A program made the translations under genes and the position numbers. A stretch of DNA of 37,122 nt from Chara braunii (lineage: Eukaryota; Streptophyta; Charophyceae; Charales; Characeae), in the NCBI GenBank assembly GCA_003427395.1, contig BFEA01000437.1:141851-178972 (forward strand). The letters run 5' to 3'. The notes below the pieces were generated by a model. That model ran no database searches, was not told the origin of the DNA, and saw nothing but the letters and a program-made list of their open reading frames with translations. Each line of letters starts with the position of its first letter. The first letter of the stretch is position 1. Below, in pieces: positions 20,201 through 28,640 of this stretch.

Positions 20201-21299
20201 CTAATATCAGCCATACCAAATTCCTGGTTTGAGATCTTAGCAGCTGGTACCCATCTGGCACCCACAGGCTCATGGTGGAGAGACTTGACAGCTCCGGAAT
20301 TGTTCTACCAAGTGGAGAAGGAAAGCGGGAAGGAAGCAGCGGAGGTCTCTACCTGGAAGCACAGTCGAGACGGACTCGACCGCAGGGATCCCGCCACTCA
20401 AACCACGGATCTCACAAATTGCTCAGAGGTAAAGGTCGTGATTTCCAGATATCAGAAAGGAAGAACTCTGCTCAAACCAGCTCGAGATGGGACCCCGCTT
20501 TGCGATTGGAAGGTGGACGAACAGAATCTGGGGTGGAAGCTCACAGCTGAATCCTCAGAAACAACCTGCATACTACTCCCGGAATCCTTCTCTCAACTGG
20601 GCTACGGACTCCACTCTAGGGCGGCGACCTTGCAATTTGGAATATGGGAGACATGGAAGAGGCGCTCTACCATCCTACAGATTAAAGGCCCGGACCTACG
20701 CTGGGTAAAGTTCTACATCTGCCTAATCCTGGGAGTACTAGAGATCAAGCTGGCAGGCCTCCAGTGGTTACACATGCATAACTGTGTCCCTACAGCAGTT
20801 TGGTGTGCAGAACGAGGGATGGAGATTGCAGTAGCTTGTGAGGCCTGTCCACATACGTCGCTAGAAGATTCGGCCCATTTATGGTGGGAATGTGTAGTAG
20901 CGAGAGGTTTTTGGGACTGGATAGCCAGGCTCTGGTTCGCAGCATACAGGGACTTCTCCTACTGGACCAGGGATCTGGTTCTGCTAGGAGACAGATCAGA
21001 GTCGTTTAGAGCATGTATAGCTAACAAATTTCGAGTTATCGGTTTCTGGGTGCTCTGTATCTCGCATTCGTAACACGTTTAAGTCCACAGCTAGGAATCT
21101 CATTCTGGCCGAATGGAGAAAGGCCAGACGTCAGTTTGTTGAGCATTCAGCGGCCCGGAACTCAATGTTGAAACTCTGGGCCTCAGAATTCGACTGGATC
21201 CGGTTCACAGAAAATAATCAGCTAGTGATATCTAGGCATTTGTGGGACGAGGTGGAGGATTCAATCCTCCCCCAAGACCCTGCAGCTATTCTGTTGTGA
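17255..21299 (+). pseudogene. LINE ORF2: AP endonuclease-reverse transcriptase, degraded
   Basis: Starts at ATG 17255, overlapping the ORF1 end by 17 bp in another frame. The endonuclease domain shows VVAWNVHG, LLQETKL, GGDWN, RRLNVIF and SDHKPV (nicks target DNA). A frameshift sits in the 8-G run at 17681-17688, a TAA at 17769, a second frameshift in the C/G runs near 17970-17993, and a TAA at 18632. The RT domain follows: NYRPISLLN (about 18683), LIDFEKAYDRVNW (about 18890), RQGCPLAP, and catalytic LADD (about 19196-19207). The C-terminus has CEAC-x9-H-x4-C (about 20842-20890), a zf-RVT type zinc motif. A last frameshift near 21057 precedes the natural TGA at 21297. No RNase H was seen. It would prime reverse transcription at the target nick. 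Confidence 0.88.
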
Positions 21300-21331
21300 T
21301 GATTATGCTTGGAGTTTGACTTGAAAGGGAC

Positions 21332-21365
21332 GCTGGACCCGTTTTCCAGCAGGTGCAGCTCCCCA
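21332..21365 (+). promoter_or_regulatory. LINE 3'-UTR stem-loop, probable RT recognition site
   Basis: GCTGGACCCGTTTTCCAGC forms a stem (GCTGGA/TCCAGC) and is followed by AGGTGCAGCTCCCC. The same 30-40 bp, followed by unrelated or poly(A) sequence, recurs at 23735-23772 (reversed) and 27404-27435. Conservation of only this part suggests that the LINE RT recognises it. That is inference. Confidence 0.55.
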
Positions 21366-21390
21366 CCAATGGAACGGAGTAATCTTTATC

Positions 21391-21441
21391 AAAAAAAAAA
21401 AAAAAAAAAAAAAAAAGGGGGAAAAAAAAAAAAAAAAAAAA
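21391..21441 (+). repeat. LINE poly(A) tail
   Basis: 26 A residues (21391-21416), five G, then about 20 A (21422-21441) running into the presumed target duplication. The G interruption may be a replication slip or the join of two A-runs. Confidence 0.85.
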
Positions 21442-21477
21442 TGGCGGAAAAAATCAAATAAAAAAAATGGCGGTGTA

Positions 21478-21819
21478 CCTCTTTCCACGTTCCAGCGGAT
21501 GATTCAGTCTCCCCACATGTATCTTTCCATGTTGGAGGGGAGGATTCAGTCTAAAAAGTAAACCAAAAGACAAAAAAGATGGAATTGTATCTTTCCATGT
21601 TCTAGGGGTCGATTCAGTCTTATTTTGCACAAGTCGGACCAAATCTTCTTCCAGAGACAAAGGAAAAAAAAGACTGAAAAGGGAAAAAAGGATTCAAAGC
21701 GCCCTCAGCGCTGTCAGAGGCCTGCCTCCCACGGCGGGCAGAAGGAAGAGCTCTGTGGCAACTCTCCAAACGTGAAGGCATGAGACCGAATCCTCCTATG
21801 GAACATGGAAAGATACATT
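21478..21819. repeat. Tandem and inverted copies of a short motif
   Basis: A motif of about 35-40 bp with TCTTTCCA(C/T)GTT and GATTCAGTCT recurs at 21478-21513, 21522-21562 and 21587-21621. It appears inverted at 21782-21819 (AGACCGAATCCTCC...GGAACATGGAAAGATACA). Between them lies the 21700-21778 repeat related to 13134-13210. The arrangement looks like a foldback element. Confidence 0.7.
21700..21778. repeat. Dispersed repeat flanking the LINE (right)
   Basis: CGCTGTCAGAGGCCTGCCTC, CACGGCGGGCAGAAGGAA and the final CGTGAAGG match 13134-13210 in the same orientation. A nearby inverted segment, GCCGTGAGAGGCGGCGCTC (21892-21910), carries part of the same motif. Confidence 0.65.
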
Positions 21820-22017
21820 TTCGGTTTTTTAGCACTCCTGTAGTAGTGTAGAGAGACCCAACCGAGCTGGCCCTTCATCTGCCCGCCTGGCCGCCGTGAG
21901 AGGCGGCGCTCTGAAAACACTCAAGGGTGTTATCTCACTCCTTTTGGCCGCCAAGTGGCGGGTACGACTTTGTTTTTTTTTTTCGTCTTTTTTTTTTCCT
22001 GCACTTGTCTCGTTTTC

Positions 22018-22469
22018 ATTTGTTTTTTTGTTTTTTTGTTTTTTTTATTTTTTATAAAAGGGCGATGGCCTTCAGGTATTATCATCGGACTAACCAGCCC
22101 AGGTAAATTCAATCTTGTGTCTAATCTGACAACGGTGGCCTTTTTCAGCCCAGGGTGGCCTGATAGCCTTAGGGTGGCCTGATAGCCTTCAGGGAACCCC
22201 CAACAGGGGGCACCGGCCAGGGGACAGCCGGTGGCAGAGGGACCGAGCATCATCTGAGTGGCCAGTCGCTGTGCCTCCCCGATTACCCCTCCCCCTATGA
22301 ACATCAGCAGAGCCTGCTTTTTAATGCCAATTGGGGGGACCAACGGGCTATCTCAAGGTGGCGGGCACCAAGCATGCCCAGGAAGGTACATGAGGCCAAT
22401 GGGGATTGAACCCAAGACCTCCTGAATGCCACTTGCGTGCCTTACCAACTGAGCTAGGCCGCTGGATCT
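22018..22469 (-). mobile_element. tRNA-derived SINE
   Basis: Read on the minus strand, a tRNA-like head contains A box TAGCTCAGTTGG (complement of 22445-22456). It is followed at tRNA spacing by B box GGGTTCAATCCCC (complement of 22400-22413). A body of about 340 bp follows, ending in an A-rich tail (complement of 22018-22056, AAAACAAAAAAACAAAAAAA-type). The body holds a perfect 19-bp tandem duplication (22152-22170, 22171-22189). A-run plus GA sequence flanks both ends and could be a target duplication. SINEs use Pol III transcription and LINE RT in trans; no 3' identity to the local LINE was found. Confidence 0.65.
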
Positions 22470-22619
22470 TTTTTTTTTTATGGCCTATACTGCCTCTGTG
22501 CATTGTTTCCACATGCACGGTATAAACCAAGGGGACAGACTACATTCCATTTTTGATTTTCCTTGGGCCCAATGACTTCTTCCTCCATAGCACTACCCGG
22601 CCTTCTCCGAAGCCTGGAA

Positions 22620-22664
22620 AACCCGTAGCGCGGCCGATGTATGGGCCAAGTACTGGTGGTTTAA
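22620..22664. repeat. Dispersed repeat module D, partial reversed copy
   Basis: ATGGGCCAAGTACTGGTGGTTTAAA is the complement of the module edge seen at 12863. The rest of the segment diverges, so this is a partial or older copy next to the foldback element at 22684. Confidence 0.6.
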
Positions 22665-22683
22665 AAAGGGAAAAGTCATCAGA

Positions 22684-22924
22684 CCTCCCGGCATGGAAAC
22701 CTTTGTATCCTTTTCTCCCCAAACGGGGAAAAAGGTGCCGCAGGCCCCAAAATCACTTTCCGCATCATTTTTCCACCCTCCAGAACACTTTCCCACCATT
22801 TTTACACAGCGGCCGTTACCCGCCCAGCCAGGGTGCAAAAATGACACCAAAAGTGATTTTGGGACCTGCGGCAGTTTTTTCCCCGTTTGGGGGGAAATGG
22901 ATACAAAGGTTCCGTCGCGGGGAG
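22684..22924. mobile_element. Foldback element with about 75-bp arms
   Basis: The left arm 22684-22759 (AACCTTTGTATCC, CCCAAACGGGGAAAAAGGTG, CAGGCCCCAAAATCACTTT) and the right arm 22850-22924 are near-perfect inverted repeats around a 90-bp loop. Related arms occur at 8318-8412 and at 8922-8960 / 9204-9278. A T-run (22925-22942) abuts the right arm. No ORF; non-autonomous. Confidence 0.8.
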
Positions 22925-23041
22925 TTTTTTTTTTTTTTTTTTCCAACAACGATACCGCCATTAACACGTCCAGATTCAGGCGTTGGGGTAGCTCAACGCT
23001 GCTAGTGAGACTTGGCCCCTGGGGTGATACGAGCATCACCA

Positions 23042-23140
23042 GGGGCTAGGTCCCACTTACACGGATTAAGCGATATTGACCGTAGATAGCAAAGATCAAC
23101 GGCCAGAATCTCTTAATCGGTGCAAGTGGGACCTTGCCCC
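23042..23140. mobile_element. 99-bp palindromic element, copy 2
   Basis: Arms GGGGCTAGGTCCCACTTACA (23042-23061 and on) and TGCAAGTGGGACCTTGCCCC (23121-23140) flank a core containing CGTAGATAGCAAAGATCAAC. The core is the complement of that in copy 1 (8984-9082). Equal length and conserved core show they are copies of one mobile unit inserted in opposite orientation. Confidence 0.75.
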
Positions 23141-23455
23141 AGGTCAGTCCTGGTAATTCGAGGGCTCCAATCAATTTGTTTTTGTGGCGTCCTTCCGGCT
23201 CTCACGCTACTTCCGCCACGCAGCAAGTATGGGAGGAAAGCACGAGAGAGATCGGGAAGCGATGGCGGGGGGTTGTGCCTTCCTGCGTTTACACACAATG
23301 GGAGACAGAGTCCAAATGTTCCCTTCGTGTTTGGCTGAAAATTTTAACTTTTACACTGATAGTAATGAAGACCTGGCTTGGCGAAGGACAAAGTCCAGAC
23401 TTTGAAAAATGATAAATAACGAGTGCAATCATCATCTCCAGCTTAGCAAGAGTAA
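23141..23455. other. No recognised gene
   Basis: Short open frames on both strands have no recognised motif. Nothing else is supported between the palindromic element and the MITE at 23456. Confidence 0.4.
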
Positions 23456-23574
23456 CGTCCCCGCACCCCTCTCGAAATGTGCAAAGTGAGGATGAACATC
23501 CAGCTACAACATGGCCAGATGCACCCGCAACATTTTTGTCTTTTTCACATTTCGAGAGTGGTGTGGCGAGGCCC
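23456..23574. mobile_element. Short MITE, family C (Harbinger-like)
   Basis: The right end CTCTCGAAATGTG complement ... GTGGTGTGGCGAGGCCC is flanked by TAA (23575-23577). The diverged left end (CGTCCCCGCACCCCTCTCG) is flanked by TAA (23453-23455). The inner arms (TCTCGAAATGTGCAAAG / CTTTTTCACATTTCGAGA) pair. A 3-bp TAA duplication and a TIR starting GGGCC fit PIF/Harbinger (Tourist-like) MITEs. No transposase in the window. Confidence 0.6.
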
Positions 23575-23676
23575 TAAGGCAAAGGAATAGGTGGGGTACC
23601 GTTAATGAGGAGGGAAGGAGGGGGGGGAGGAGGTGGGACTTTAATGAAATGAGAAGAGCTGCATTTACCAACAAGC

Positions 23677-23683
<7 letters not shown>

Positions 23684-23711
<28 letters not shown>

Positions 23712-23780
23712 GGAAAAAGGCTCCATCTATTGGTGGGGAGCAGCACCTGCTGGAAACCGGGCCCAGCGTCCCATAGATAC
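23684..23780 (-). mobile_element. LINE 3'-tail copy (truncated LINE or SINE)
   Basis: On the minus strand the sequence reads GGGACGCTGGGCCCGGTTTC, CAGCAGGTGC(T)GCTCCCCACC, AAT, then about 20 diverged bases, then 28 A (T-run 23684-23711 on +). It matches the 3' UTR of the LINE at 21329-21370. A second partial copy of the GGGAC(A/G)CTGGGCCCGGTT motif lies at about 23808-23834. This is either a heavily 5'-truncated LINE of a related subfamily or a SINE sharing its tail. Confidence 0.7.
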
Positions 23781-24120
23781 AACCATATCCTCACAAATTG
23801 GCACAAACTGGGAACCGGGCCCAGTGTCCCATAACGAGTACGCTCAGAAAATTTCTGCACCCATGAACTGTCGAAACACAGACCTAATTTGGAATCGGGA
23901 TCATCATCGGACCGGATGTATCAAATATTTCTGCATTGCCTCAATTTGCCTGGGCCCGGGCTCATTTGGTACACCCATGATCTGTTCAAATACGGACCGA
24001 GGCTCGAATCTGGAGATACTTGGCCACGTGCGATTCCTGTTAAAGTGCTGGTAGTTGCGCGCTTCGGGCACCGAACCACAACGGCTGGAAGCGCCAGCCA
24101 AAATAAAAAAGAACCCACCG
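23781..24120. other. No recognised gene
   Basis: Repeats of the GGAACCGGGCCCAG-type motif continue to about 23834. Beyond that no protein, RNA or bounded repeat is recognisable. Confidence 0.35.
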
Positions 24121-24194
24121 GCTCGGCAAAAGTTGGTGCACAGGGAATATCCCAGCTCGGCATGAATAGCTGGGCCAAGTACTGGTGGTTTAAT
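24121..24194. repeat. Dispersed repeat module D, reversed copy
   Basis: The complement matches 12863-12955 over both the edge (TTAAACCACCAGTACTTGGC) and the following CAGCTATTCATGCCGAGCTG block. It is the longest match of the three copies. Confidence 0.7.
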
Positions 24195-24599
24195 TGCCTG
24201 GGCCGGGTCAGTTCAGTGACCATATCACAAGGCCGTCTCCGTTTTTTTGAAGAAAGCAAGGAAGAGTTGCTTCTTAGGACATATATTAAATTGAACCTTG
24301 GCCAAGAAAAACCAAAAAATCAGATTGAAGCTTGAAAACTAAAAGGGATAAAAAAACTAAGATTGAACTGTGGTGATTAAAAGTAAGATAATAAAAAAGA
24401 GTGCGATGGGTGGTGTAAAGGTGCTAGCAACAGGGGTGCGCTAGGAGCCTAGGAGTACGGAGGGAGGATGGGTTGAGAGGTAGCCTCATATAATTGTCAG
24501 GACACCCAATGGCCAACTGAGATTGCAACCAGCCTATGTCTGGAATCCTACCTCTACATCAACCTGGGCTTAAAGAAAACAAGAAGAGAAAGAAAGAAA
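24195..24599. other. No recognised gene
   Basis: AT- and purine-rich sequence with short A-runs and an AGAAAGAAAG stretch at 24585-24599. No coding or RNA signal. Confidence 0.4.
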
Positions 24600-25007
24600 G
24601 GGCCTCGCCACACCAGTGTCGAAACCACTATTTTCGATAATTTCTCTTCGCCACACAGGGTGTCGAAACTGGAGACGGGAAGAAAATTCGCAAGTTGTCA
24701 GAGAATGCTTCTCGACACCTGTTGTCGAAAGTTCTTGAACCCCCAGCCTGCTACTCCGAAGTTTTCGACAGTCCTCGGGTGCGCCGGCAACTTCTCTTCG
24801 AAATTGGCGAGTGGGCCTGAGGTAGGGATGGACTAGTGCTTGTCGTACCCTCAGGGGCGTTCGTCTTTTTCCATCTTACATTCACAAGTGCGTCCATTCT
24901 ACAGTGCTGTGTGGCGAAGGGGGGGTTTCTGGCGAAAAACCGTATGGCGAAAAATGTCTGACAGGTGGTGAAAAAAAACGGTTTTCACCAGTGGTGTGGC
25001 GAGCCCC
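24600..25007. mobile_element. MITE, family C (Harbinger-like)
   Basis: The left end GGGCCTCGCCACACCAGTGT and the right end ...CAGTGGTGTGGCGAGCCCC are inverted repeats with about one mismatch in the first 16. AAA flanks both ends (24597-24599, 25008-25010), a 3-bp duplication that is weak because it is low complexity. Internally, GTGTCGAAA and TTCGCCACAC recur, as if the end sequence had been duplicated inward. No transposase ORF. Confidence 0.7.
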
Positions 25008-25270
25008 AAAGAGGGAAGAAAAAGCAAAAGCGGCCGGAAACTGCATTATTAAGTACCTGATCCCGCATTTGTTAGTAGAGGGACTTTCTGTTAAAAAAAC
25101 GGGGATCCCACATCATGGGCCATGTGGTTCCCGGTCCGATGGCATTGGAAAACAAGACGGCTGTTTCTACTCACGCAAATGTGCATGTCGCCACGGCCGT
25201 GACCCGCAGCGCCAACTTGTTACGAAACGGGCAGAAGCCAGTGACCCCCTCCACTTCCCCAAAAAGTAGG
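25008..25270. other. No recognised gene
   Basis: Open frames of about 110-120 codons in two frames have no recognised motif. The segment separates MITE 24600 from the GTTT repeat. Confidence 0.35.
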
Positions 25271-25360
25271 CAATTTTTTTGTTTTGTTTGTTTTGTTTGT
25301 TTCAAGTTGTTTGTTTGTTTGTTTGTTTGTTTGTTTGTTTCGTTGTTTGTTTGTTTTGTG
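25271..25360. repeat. (GTTT)n microsatellite
   Basis: GTTT/GTTTT repeats with a CAAG and a CG interruption. Overlapping frames encode Phe/Val/Cys or Asn/Lys/Thr strings only because of this repeat. Confidence 0.95.
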
Positions 25361-25865
25361 AAGGTGGTCCGTTTTTGTGCTGAACGACGCTGGCGGTTTG
25401 GTATCTCCGCTGGACGGGTTCACACTAATCAAAATTGGCCTACGAGCCCCTAAGTGTCTGGGCCTATGGGATCCAATTTATTGTTTTTACGAATCTTTCG
25501 CGACAGCCCCGACTTTGAAGGAACTTTTTCGAATTTTTGTTAAAAGTTCATAGTGGGATCAGCCTCTAAGAGGCTTCCAACACCACTGCCAAAAACGAGA
25601 ATTTTGACAGTGGGTCTGGCTGCACTACTCTCCACTCTCGGCGCACTCTCCTATACTCGTGCCTGTTTGTCTCTTATGGACTTGCATGCGCGAACTCGTC
25701 ACGTCAACACTGCTGTGCGCCGAAGCAGGGGAAACTGTCGAAAGGGTGGCTGTAGAATTTTGTCTAACAACCCTAGAGAATTAGAACTCTGAAGTTCCAA
25801 AAAAGGTCTGAAGTAGCTCCAAAACTCTCAGTAGGTTTCTAATCTCATTTTCATGGAATTTTCTG
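25361..25865. other. No recognised gene; small hairpins
   Basis: GCCTCTAAGAGGC (25562-25574) and CACTGCCAAAA ... TTTTGACAGTG (about 25583-25611) are hairpins. The open frame 25553-25792 has one hydrophobic stretch but no family match. Nothing further can be supported. Confidence 0.4.
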
Positions 25866-25893
25866 AAAAAAAAAAAAAAAAAAAAAAAAAAAA
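25866..25893. repeat. Poly(A) run, 28 nt
   Basis: An uninterrupted A-run. It could be the tail of a + strand retrocopy, but the sequence before it (25800-25865) matches nothing recognised. Confidence 0.9.
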
Positions 25894-25977
25894 GAATTAG
25901 AAGCCTTGGACAGTGTGTGGGATGCCTCATTTTAAATCCAGCCAACCTAAGCCAAAGACACGGAGATATTTGGCGTC

Positions 25978-26086
25978 ACACACTACTCACCAAATGTACA
26001 AAATGAGAATGAATCTTCTGCTAGAACATGGAAATATGCACTGCCATCGTTTTTGTCTTTTGTGCATTTGGTGACACCTCTGCAGC
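25978..26086. repeat. Diverged relative of the 23456 MITE core
   Basis: CACCAAATGTACAAAATGAG ... CTTTTGTGCATTTGGTGACA pair as inverted arms. The core between them (AGAATGAATCTTCTGCTAGA, ACATGG, TTTTTGTCTTTT) resembles that of 23456-23574. The outer GGGCC ends are not recognisable. Confidence 0.55.
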
Positions 26087-26128
26087 CAGTGGGACACTTC
26101 CATGCTGAGTTCAAATACACCAGATTAT

Positions 26129-26537
26129 GGGCCTCGCCACACCACTCTTGAAACGGAGAAATTTTTCAAGAGCTGTCAGACGTTCTCAAGAGTGGGGTTT
26201 TCAAGAGTTCCGGGCCCCTCGCCACACATCACTCTCGAAAGGGCGATGGTGTTGGACAAACGATGAAAAACGACAGTCGTACAGCTCTGTTTTTTCCGAA
26301 TGGCGTCAGGATAACGGCCTGACACCTCTCGAAAATCAAGGGCCCTTCGAGTGCCCTCGGGAGGACGCTTGAAAAGAGCGGTGCTGCAGGCTGGGCGTTT
26401 CCGAGTTTCGAGTGCTACTCTTGAAACAAGGTTCTGACAACTCTCGAAAGAGTTTTCGGGCTACAACTCTCAAATAGCTGTGTGGCGACGCGTCCAACTC
26501 GTGAAAACGCGGTTTCAAGAGTGGTGTGACGAGGCCC
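26129..26537. mobile_element. MITE, family C (Harbinger-like)
   Basis: The left end GGGCCTCGCCACACCACTCT and the right end AAGAGTGGTGTGACGAGGCCC are inverted repeats with one mismatch in 20. TAT flanks both ends (26126-26128, 26538-26540). An internal CCTCGCCACACATCACTCTC (from about 26217) is another copy of the terminus, suggesting a nested or internally duplicated structure. Length is close to the copy at 24600-25007. Confidence 0.8.
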
Positions 26538-26559
26538 TATGGCAGCATGGAGAGCCAAA

Positions 26560-27200
26560 TGCTCCTTTTGACAGGAAGAATACCCCCCGCCCCACAAAAA
26601 AAAAGAGGAATCAACACACTTACGGTTTCTTGCAGGCCAACTTCTCCATAGTAGACACAATTACTGCCAAGACACAAGAAGCAGCAGAGACACTTAAAAA
26701 CAAACTGAACAAGGAAACAGACAAACAGAAACAAGCAGACGGTCTGCAGACCTGATTTGCAATTCCCGGACCGTATGGGCAGAAACAGAGAAGAAAAATG
26801 GGTGACTTAGACCACAACGGTAATTTCTGATGATGGATCCCCTGGTGCAACACAGAAAGCACCCGGGAAAGAATCTGATTGCCTATCATCCACTTTGACA
26901 TTCCATTATCCAAACCCACAAACTTTATCCTCAGTGCACTCAGCCGAGCCGGGGAGCCAACCCAGTGATCCCCACCACCATCACAGACCAGCAGCACCAG
27001 CACTACCACAGTCTTGCTTGTCCCCCATAACACAAGATCCACCACCCTCCCGGAAGGCTCACCGCCCAACAGCCCCCCTCCCCCACCCTCACCTCCACTA
27101 CCATCTGAGCGAGCATCCCCGTCCCAGCCTCCACCCCCTCCTCCCCCGATCCCTTCAGTTCCCCCTCTTCACTTCTGTCAGCCAAAGNGGGGCTCTCCGT
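26560..27200 (+). pseudogene. Coding-like remnant, unrecognised (coiled coil, Pro-rich)
   Basis: The frame ending at TGA 26753 reads like a coiled coil (ANFSIVDTITAKTQEAAETL, then KNKLNKETDKQKQADGLQ), with Lys/Glu/Thr-rich heptads. After a break, the frame from 26895 is rich in Pro, Ser and His (PPPSP-type runs), and an ambiguous base lies at 27188. About 200 bp further on is a copy of the LINE 3' stem-loop. This could be the decayed ORF1 of another LINE, since coiled coils are common there, but no definite homology was seen and function is not assigned. Confidence 0.3.
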
Positions 27201-27403
27201 GGTACTAGTCCATCAAGAAGGCTACAGTCGGGGATATAGACATGTCACAGCCGTGACTTTTGGCCCTAATCCAAGTTGGGTTGGAGGTTGTAAAACACTG
27301 GTACACAATGAGGTTAATCCTCCTATACTGGAGAGGCCTTTTAAAGCTGTGGTCAGAAGCTCAAACTCGTTTATCTGTCAAGTCTGCTTATTAAGTTGGG
27401 CAT

Positions 27404-27435
27404 GCTGGACCCGATTTCCAGCAGGTGTCGCTCCC
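27404..27435 (+). repeat. LINE 3' stem-loop copy, + orientation
   Basis: GCTGGACCCGATTTCCAGCA followed by GGTGTCGCTCCC matches 21332-21365. It is followed within 30 bp by a short A-run (27458-27463) rather than a long tail, so it is older or of another subfamily. Confidence 0.6.
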
Positions 27436-28166
27436 TGGAGCCTTCCACGTGGGGGAAAAAACCAACAATGTGAACCGCTGCCCTACATAAGACCACTCAT
27501 TGGGCAGGAAGAGGTGTCACACACGAGCCAACCAATACGGCATTGCAATTGAAGATGAAGAATGCATCCTCAGGCTGCCACTTTCTTCTTGAAGATGCAC
27601 TCGTCTGATTTAAAATTGGCAAGGGGTGGAACTACATAATTAGTTAGTTACCGAGTTTAAAAATGTCCTGATGAGAACAGTGAGGGCGTACTGGCACCAC
27701 TCGCCCGGGGCCGACCAAATGGGAGAAATGGCCTAAGGGCGGCGATTTGGTTGGCCCTTTTAAAATTTTAATGATATGATGATGATACAGTGTCGCTGTG
27801 TTTGTAGCTCTTGGCGAGTGGTGCTTGTGAATAGAGGGCTTCTTCTGTTTTTTTTTTTGACGAGGGTTTTTTTCTTCTTCTTTTTTTGGGTGTGTTTTTG
27901 TTGGTGTGTGCGAAGGTGCATAGCTTGGAAAGATACGGAAGATTTGGAAGAAGTGGAGTGCTCCATTTTGCTGGCCGGTGCACTGCGTGCAGGGAAAACC
28001 GGTTTTCTCTCGTCTCTCTTCAAACTGTGTTGATTAGCAGTTAGATTTGTGTAGCATTCATTTCAGATCTGCCTATTTGCGACCGAGAGGATTGCTACCT
28101 GTGCGGCCAGATACCAATTACACGCTTCCTGCGTTCTCGCCCGAGTTCAATCTAGACGCAGGCACT
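27436..28166. other. No recognised gene
   Basis: AT-rich, with T-runs (27850-27859, 27866-27888). Short open frames have no recognised motif. Confidence 0.4.
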
Positions 28167-28167
28167 C

Positions 28168-28217
<50 letters not shown>
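28167..28217. repeat. (TC)n microsatellite
   Basis: A TC dinucleotide run of about 50 bp ending in TTGTGTGCGCGCG. Ser-Leu or Arg-Glu strings in overlapping frames come only from this. Confidence 0.95.
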
Positions 28218-28221
<4 letters not shown>

Positions 28222-28640
28222 TGCGCGCGTTCGCTCATGCTGTGTCTGTGGGGCCTTACAGGCAGACTGCGGCAACAGTCTGTCGGGAGACACAGTGACG
28301 GGGGAGTCAACATGCACAGCAACAAAACATGTCAAACCCGACTCGTCACCATTTCCTGCGTCTGCAATGTTTTTATAACCTCACCGACGGACACGCAGAG
28401 ATTTGATTCCTCCGTCTCCTGTGGAAGAAAGGCTGTCTTTACAAAGAAGCAGCATCTCTCGGCCTGGCAAGAGCCGACAACTGTATTATCCGCTCGGGCC
28501 TCACCGTCCGTCTTCTCCATCAGCACTTCCCAGGTTAAATTTTAAACTCTCAGACCGCCGTACCAGATGTTTCTGACTGCACTAGCGGTTAGATTCAATT
28601 CAGAATGCCTGAAACAGTTTTCACCTTTGGCAGTAGCCGA
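28218..28640. other. No recognised gene
   Basis: Open frames of about 65-108 codons with no family match. Nothing else supported. Confidence 0.4.

Larger units (their letters stand above)
13235..21433 (+). mobile_element. Nearly full-length L1-type LINE retrotransposon
   Basis: The element comprises a pyrimidine-rich leader (about 13235-15157), ORF1 (15158-17271), ORF2 (17255-21299), a short 3' UTR with a stem-loop, and an A-run from 21391. A 21-22 bp A-rich segment with core AAAAAAATGGCG lies both just before the element (13213-13234) and after its tail (21434-21454) with one or two differences. That is a plausible target-site duplication of L1-like length. Both ORFs carry stops and frameshifts, so this copy cannot move unaided. 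The exact 5' end is inferred only from the duplication. Confidence 0.8.

Noticed and set aside
22395-22470. A genuine tRNA gene
   Set aside because: A and B boxes are good, but the acceptor and D stems do not pair properly and a long body with an A-rich tail follows, which fits a SINE.
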